Shown here: in pieces, positions 42,922 to 45,889 of the stretch | Position numbering within the stretch: the stretch's first letter is position 1 | Layout of the letters: each line of letters begins with the position of its first letter | NCBI GenBank assembly: GCA_012035135.1 | Contig: JAAUPI010000010.1 | Location: 1-45,889, forward strand | Origin: Microcoleus sp. CSU_2_2 | GTDB taxonomy: Bacteria > Cyanobacteriota > Cyanobacteriia > Cyanobacteriales > Microcoleaceae | DNA: 45,889 nucleotides | Direction of reading: 5' to 3' | The notes under the pieces: generated by a model | Told to the model about the DNA's origin: nothing | The model's input: the letters and a program-made list of their open reading frames with translations, nothing else | The model's database searches: none | Position numbers and translations under genes: made by a program

Positions 42922-43257
42922 CTACTCGTAGCGTACCTTCTTAGATTTAATCACTTCAATTACATTATCATGCCTTTGCCCCTCAATAATATCCTTGAGA
43001 TGAATTTGCCCCTTGATGTATTGAACGTGGATGCGCCAGCCAGATATTTTATCGATATCAGCACGATAAATTGCCTGCTTTACACCTTTTATTTTGTGCA
43101 GTCTCGTTTTAGGAAATTTTCTCGTTCTGTGACATTCGTTGTCTTCAAGTTCTGCCAAAGCTTCTAGAAAACCAATCTTTAACTCATCATCTGGTAAAAT
43201 CTTCATGGCTTCGTGAATAATGCCATATTCATCGCAAAGAGTAATAGTCTGTGCCAT
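42922..43257 (-). CDS. Small protein with RelE-like C-terminal pattern, probable TA-type gene
   Basis: I do not recognise a named family. The 111-residue protein starts MAQTITLCDEYGIIHEAMK and has an acidic helical N-terminal part (DDELKIGFLEALAELEDNE). Its basic, beta-rich C-terminal part (LHKIKGVKQAIYRADI, WRIHVQYIKGQIHLKDI, VIEVIKSKKVRYE) resembles the fold pattern of RelE/HigB toxins. It follows the 127-residue RelE-like gene by 8 nt on the same strand, so the two form an operon. Whether it is toxin, antitoxin or a fused antitoxin-toxin remnant cannot be decided from sequence. Confidence 0.6.
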   Translation of the reverse strand: MAQTITLCDEYGIIHEAMKILPDDELKIGFLEALAELEDNECHRTRKFPKTRLHKIKGVKQAIYRADIDKISGWRIHVQYIKGQIHLKDIIEGQRHDNVIEVIKSKKVRYE

Positions 43258-43265
43258 AAATCAGC

Positions 43266-43649
43266 TTACGAGATTTGGGCAGTTGCTAGATTGCTGTGAA
43301 GCAGATCTTGATATAAAGACTCTGCTACACTCTGATATGCTCTTTCTAGTTCATCCTGTTTGACTGCCCGAAAAAGAGTGAAAATAACTTGCTCAAAAAT
43401 TGGATCTTCGTCAACTGCTAAAATTACTCTTAACGTTCTAGAAATCCTTAGTGCGTACAGTGAAGATTCGTAACCATTAAGATTTAACGGCAGGCGAAGG
43501 GGGTGCAGCTTGCGATAAAAATTAGCTTTTTGAGTTGGGAAGAGGCTGGCACAATCGTTAATTTTTGCGATCGCTGCTGCTTTCTCAGCTTCACTCAACT
43601 TAGCAAGATCTTGCTCAAAGTCCCTGGTTGACTCAATTACAATATCCAC
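43266..43649 (-). CDS. RelE/ParE-like protein, probable toxin
   Basis: The 127-residue protein has the order of elements seen in RelE/ParE toxins: an early strand and helix pair (ESTRDFEQDLAKLSEAEKAA), then a beta-rich core YRKLHPLRLPL, SSLYALRISRTLRVILAVDE and VIFTLFRAVKQDELERAYQ. Such proteins are usually ribosome-dependent RNases or gyrase inhibitors. It is the first gene of a two-gene unit with the 111-residue protein. The family call is by pattern only, and no classic DNA-binding antitoxin is visible next to it. Confidence 0.6.
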   Translation of the reverse strand: MDIVIESTRDFEQDLAKLSEAEKAAAIAKINDCASLFPTQKANFYRKLHPLRLPLNLNGYESSLYALRISRTLRVILAVDEDPIFEQVIFTLFRAVKQDELERAYQSVAESLYQDLLHSNLATAQIS

Positions 43650-43849
43650 TTTACGAACCGCCAGTATGATTAAGTCTATTATACCGCTGTTACGGTAGCA
43701 TATCGATCGCGCCTAAAATCACTGATTTGCTGCATGGAAAACTATCTGATTCTTCGATCGTCGTTTTTTTCAGTTAGCCGTGCAGCGAAATAAAATTAAT
43801 TTATTAGTTTACGAACCAAGTCAAGAGGCAATTCTCCAATGGATCGACG

Positions 43850-44197
43850 TTAGACATGGTTTTGATTTTTAGCAGCTTCTAGCACTTTTAGCATTGTATC
43901 TGCTGCTGCAACCGCATCATAAGGCGACCAAACGGGATAAGCTCGATCGGGCTTAATTAGATTTGTTTCATAATGATTTTGTAGCTCGATGATGCGATCG
44001 TCCATGTAAGAGGATACAAAAATTATAGCTTGTCGGATATCTTCATCCTCTAATTCAGGAAACTCTCGATGCAGTTCTTCTCGATCGGGATAAGTTGCTA
44101 GCAGTTCTATTACCCGACGCACAGTAAGTCGCAGATTGCGAATACATGGTTGACCGTTAATCCGGTTTGGATTGCTTGTAATGCGATCGAGTTTCAT
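43850..44197 (-). CDS. DUF433-family protein (VapB-like antitoxin type)
   Basis: The 115-residue protein is a DUF433 member, a winged-helix-type domain found in antitoxins that pair with DUF5615 PIN-like toxins. Typical sequence is DRITSNPNRINGQPCIRNLRLTVRRVIELLA, in two parts, and REFPELEDEDIRQAIIFVSSY. No DUF5615 gene follows it within the 200-nt gap downstream, so it appears to be an orphan. A fragment that looks like such a pair lies upstream on the other strand (44203-44345). Confidence 0.8.
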   Translation of the reverse strand: MKLDRITSNPNRINGQPCIRNLRLTVRRVIELLATYPDREELHREFPELEDEDIRQAIIFVSSYMDDRIIELQNHYETNLIKPDRAYPVWSPYDAVAAADTMLKVLEAAKNQNHV

Positions 44198-44202
44198 TTA
44201 GA

Positions 44203-44345
44203 CTAACCTCCATTTTAGGAATAGAAGCGGATTTGCTCTATCAAGCATTAGAAGCTAAACGTCTGGAGGCTTTGTACAGCAATTCGGGTAAAAACGCATG
44301 AGTGAAATTCGGCTTTATCTTGATGAAGACTCCCAAGATCGATCA
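44203..44345 (+). pseudogene. Relic of a DUF433-DUF5615 toxin-antitoxin pair
   Basis: One frame ends with GIEADLLYQALEAKRLEAL and a few more residues before TGA at 44299-44301, resembling the C-terminal tail of DUF433 antitoxins. The stop overlaps an ATGA at 44298, where a second frame begins MSEIRLYLDEDSQ, the start of DUF5615 PIN-like proteins (with the acidic LYLDED motif). The toxin frame then dissolves at the beginning of the TIGR04255 gene. Both parts are too short to work. Confidence 0.5.
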
Positions 44346-44967
44346 ACCCGAACAAACTCAAACTTTTGTCTTTGGGCCTCAAGGTGTTGTACAACCAACT
44401 CTTCAACTAACTTGGCGGTTCATAAATACAGCAGATAGCTGGCGCGTATCTTTAGCACCTAATTTTATGGCGATTGAGACAACAGATTACTCTAGCCGTC
44501 GCGATTTTTTGGAACGTTTAGAACATTTGCTCATCGCCTTCGATAAAAGTTTTAATCCCCAAATTATTGAACGATTTGGCTTGCGATATATCGACAGACT
44601 TATTGGTCAAGATTTGCAAGAAATCTCATCACTTGTCAAACCTGAGATGGCAGGACTTATGGCTGCTGAATTTATAGAAAATATTCATCAAACTATTAAT
44701 GAATCTTTGTTCGTAATTCCCAGTGGTGAGAAAATCATTGCCAGATGGGGACTTATCCCTGGTGGTGTAACTTTCGATCCAGATGCAATTGAACCTGTAG
44801 CTGAATCTAGCTGGATACTCGATATAGATATGTCTCTTTCAAAAAATCGAGAATTCAGTATAGAAGAATTGATGAGTGAAGGACGGTGTTTTGCTGAAAG
44901 GATTTATACTTTCTTCCGCTGGACAGTAAAAGATGACTTTTTGCGGCGTTTTGGAGGTGAATTATGA
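44302..44967 (+). CDS. TIGR04255-family protein, probably N-terminally truncated
   Basis: The 221-residue protein matches the sporadically distributed TIGR04255 family: LTWRFINTADSWRVSLAPNF, MAIETTDYSSRRDFLERLEH, RFGLRYIDRLIGQ and the C-terminal-side SWILDIDMS, then the end FFRWTVKDDFLRRFG. Family members are usually longer at the N-terminus (by perhaps 60-80 residues); here the frame begins with GTG inside the DUF5615 relic, so its 5' part seems to have been replaced. It overlaps the HTH gene by 4 nt. The family has no settled function; it occurs in patchy, accessory settings. Confidence 0.72.
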   Translation: MKFGFILMKTPKIDQPEQTQTFVFGPQGVVQPTLQLTWRFINTADSWRVSLAPNFMAIETTDYSSRRDFLERLEHLLIAFDKSFNPQIIERFGLRYIDRLIGQDLQEISSLVKPEMAGLMAAEFIENIHQTINESLFVIPSGEKIIARWGLIPGGVTFDPDAIEPVAESSWILDIDMSLSKNREFSIEELMSEGRCFAERIYTFFRWTVKDDFLRRFGGEL

Positions 44968-45647
44968 GCACTCTGTTGAGTAAAAATCCTAATGAGCGAT
45001 CGAGCACCTCTGCCCTGGGAGCCATGAAAGATTCAGATACTCATTTATTTATGGGTTCTATAATTTCCATAGTTAGTTCGGACACAACTGCTTCTAGAGT
45101 AACTGACGATCGAGCGTTGTTAGCTGCAGCAGACAGGACGAGCAGCGGGATTACTTTACGAGCGATTAGCTCTTCAGAAGCAACGCAAAAATCTCTGAGC
45201 GAATTGAGAAAATTAAGTGGGTTAACCTGGGAACAGCTTGCTAAGCTCTTCAATGTTTCACGCAGAAGTCTTCATTTTTGGGCAAGTGGGCAACCATTGT
45301 CTCGCTTTAATGAAGAACAGCTTAATCGACTGTTAGAAGCTATTCAATACATCGATCGAGGTAGTGCAAATCTCAATCGCAGTCTGTTACTCAAAGGCAG
45401 TAATGGTCATCTATTTTTTGACCTACTCGTCGCAGGTAAATACGAGGAATTCAAGAAGATTGTTGGCTGTGGTAATGCACCTCAAAAGCCACAATTAAGT
45501 TCTTTGCCTGAAGATACACTTGCGGCATCTCGGCCTCAGAATCCAGCGGATCTGGTTGACGCTTTTCAAGAGCCTATCCATCGGGAGGTTGGACGATCCA
45601 GATCTGCTAGAGCAGCAAGGAGTCGAAAGAATAATAGTGGCCAATGA
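44964..45647 (+). CDS. XRE-type helix-turn-helix protein
   Basis: The 227-residue protein carries a helix-turn-helix in the middle (LRKLSGLTWEQLAKLFNVSR, then RSLHFWASGQPLSRFNEEQL, around residues 80-125), of the XRE/Cro type. The N-terminal ~75 residues are Ser/Thr-rich and low in structure; the C-terminal part (FFDLLVAGKYEEFKKIVG and a charged tail) is unassigned. Its start overlaps the TIGR04255 stop (ATGA), so the two are translationally coupled. This pairing suggests a regulator or DNA-binding partner of the TIGR04255 protein. Confidence 0.8.
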   Translation: MSTLLSKNPNERSSTSALGAMKDSDTHLFMGSIISIVSSDTTASRVTDDRALLAAADRTSSGITLRAISSSEATQKSLSELRKLSGLTWEQLAKLFNVSRRSLHFWASGQPLSRFNEEQLNRLLEAIQYIDRGSANLNRSLLLKGSNGHLFFDLLVAGKYEEFKKIVGCGNAPQKPQLSSLPEDTLAASRPQNPADLVDAFQEPIHREVGRSRSARAARSRKNNSGQ

Positions 45648-45795
45648 GCATCGTGATGTTTGGATTCAGACGGTAGACACTGCTCTACAAGAGTGGTGTC
45701 AGGGTGATTGCGTACTTGGAGAATATTGGTTTGTCCATCGCTTTAATCCTGAACGCCCTTTGATACCAAATCCGGGTTTCCCATCCCCGTTATAA
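45637..45795 (+). CDS. Third cassette protein, C-terminally truncated fragment
   Basis: After the HTH gene a frame reads VANEHRDVWIQTVDTALQEW, CQGDCVLGEYWFVHRFNPER, PLIPNPGF and stops. It looks like the N-terminal part of a real protein: the QGDCVLG-WFVHR stretch has the feel of a conserved start, but I do not know the family. The start may be GTG at 45637 (overlapping the HTH gene) or a codon further upstream, since the frame is open from 45520. The stop comes just before a dispersed inverted repeat (45802), which may have cut off the rest. Confidence 0.45.
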   Translation: MANEHRDVWIQTVDTALQEWCQGDCVLGEYWFVHRFNPERPLIPNPGFPSPL

Positions 45796-45801
45796 TTGGT
45801 A

Positions 45802-45861
45802 TGGTGCGTCGCTATGAGATCTCCCAATAGCAACGAGAGTTGTTCGTAGCGACGCACCCTA
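45802..45861. repeat. Dispersed inverted repeat, GTAGGGTGCGTCG family
   Basis: TGGTGCGTCGCTA at the left faces TAGCGACGCACCCTAC at the right, with about 30 nt between. The arms match the copy at 26244-26307. It closes the accessory region at the end of the window. Confidence 0.75.
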
Positions 45862-45889
45862 CATTTACTACATTTACGAGATTATAAAA

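Overview
The window is a piece of a filamentous, Oscillatoriales-type cyanobacterial chromosome (Microcoleus/Oscillatoria/Phormidium-like; the exact genus is inference). Evidence: photosystem I genes psaF and psaJ, the NDH-1 subunit ndhM, gifA-type glutamine synthetase inactivating factors behind an NtcA-type box, many GCGATCGC (HIP1) octamers, heptameric short tandem repeats and several dispersed palindromic repeat families. I saw no rRNA, tRNA or CRISPR array.

Layout. 0.6-4.1 kb: ndhM, a small conserved hypothetical, and a membrane-anchored PP2C phosphatase. 4.1-9.4 kb (minus): a polysaccharide block of three soluble glycosyltransferases, one split by a frameshift in a T run, plus a GT-C membrane glycosyltransferase. 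9.5-13.2 kb: glmM and ilvD. 13.3-17.7 kb: a TnpB C-terminal relic, a pentapeptide-repeat protein, a TauE/SafE permease, a GNAT acetyltransferase, a repeat-rich gap and a SPOR-like lipoprotein. 17.8-22.1 kb (minus): an EAD1-type gene followed by a giant nSTAND1-WD40 gene. 22.2-23.1 kb: a RAYT transposase between two inverted REP copies. 23.1-35.1 kb: tsaD, psaF-psaJ, a nitrilase-family amidase, ilvH, a PAS-GGDEF-EAL protein, a TnpB N-terminal relic, a quinone oxidoreductase, a membrane hypothetical, a Uma2 protein and argJ. 35.4-37.9 kb: two tandem gifA genes and a HAMP histidine kinase. 38.1-42.3 kb (minus): a seven-gene Mrp cation/proton antiporter operon. 42.4-45.9 kb: an accessory zone of broken and intact toxin-antitoxin genes and a TIGR04255/HTH cassette.

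The most striking observation is the junction of the EAD1 gene and the nSTAND1-WD40 gene. The first ends in G GGA AAG TAG, a canonical -1 slippery heptamer (the one known from the phage lambda G/GT junction). A 10-bp GC-rich stem-loop follows 5 nt later, and an SD-like AAAAGG lies 10 nt upstream. A -1 slip would give a 1434-residue EAD1 - linker - nSTAND1 - TM - 14-blade WD40 protein and would restore the PYRG motif that normally opens nSTAND1 domains. This looks like a STAND-type immunity/cell-death protein whose effector-adaptor part is made both alone and, by programmed frameshifting, fused to its sensor. The alternative is a recent frameshift mutation.

Other points: the gifA pair is a tandem duplication whose second copy lost an internal segment; the RAYT and its two mirrored REPs form a self-contained REP cassette; and the right end holds a relE-hepT deletion chimera, two adjacent RelE-like ORFs and an eroded second DUF433/DUF5615 pair next to an intact DUF433 gene.
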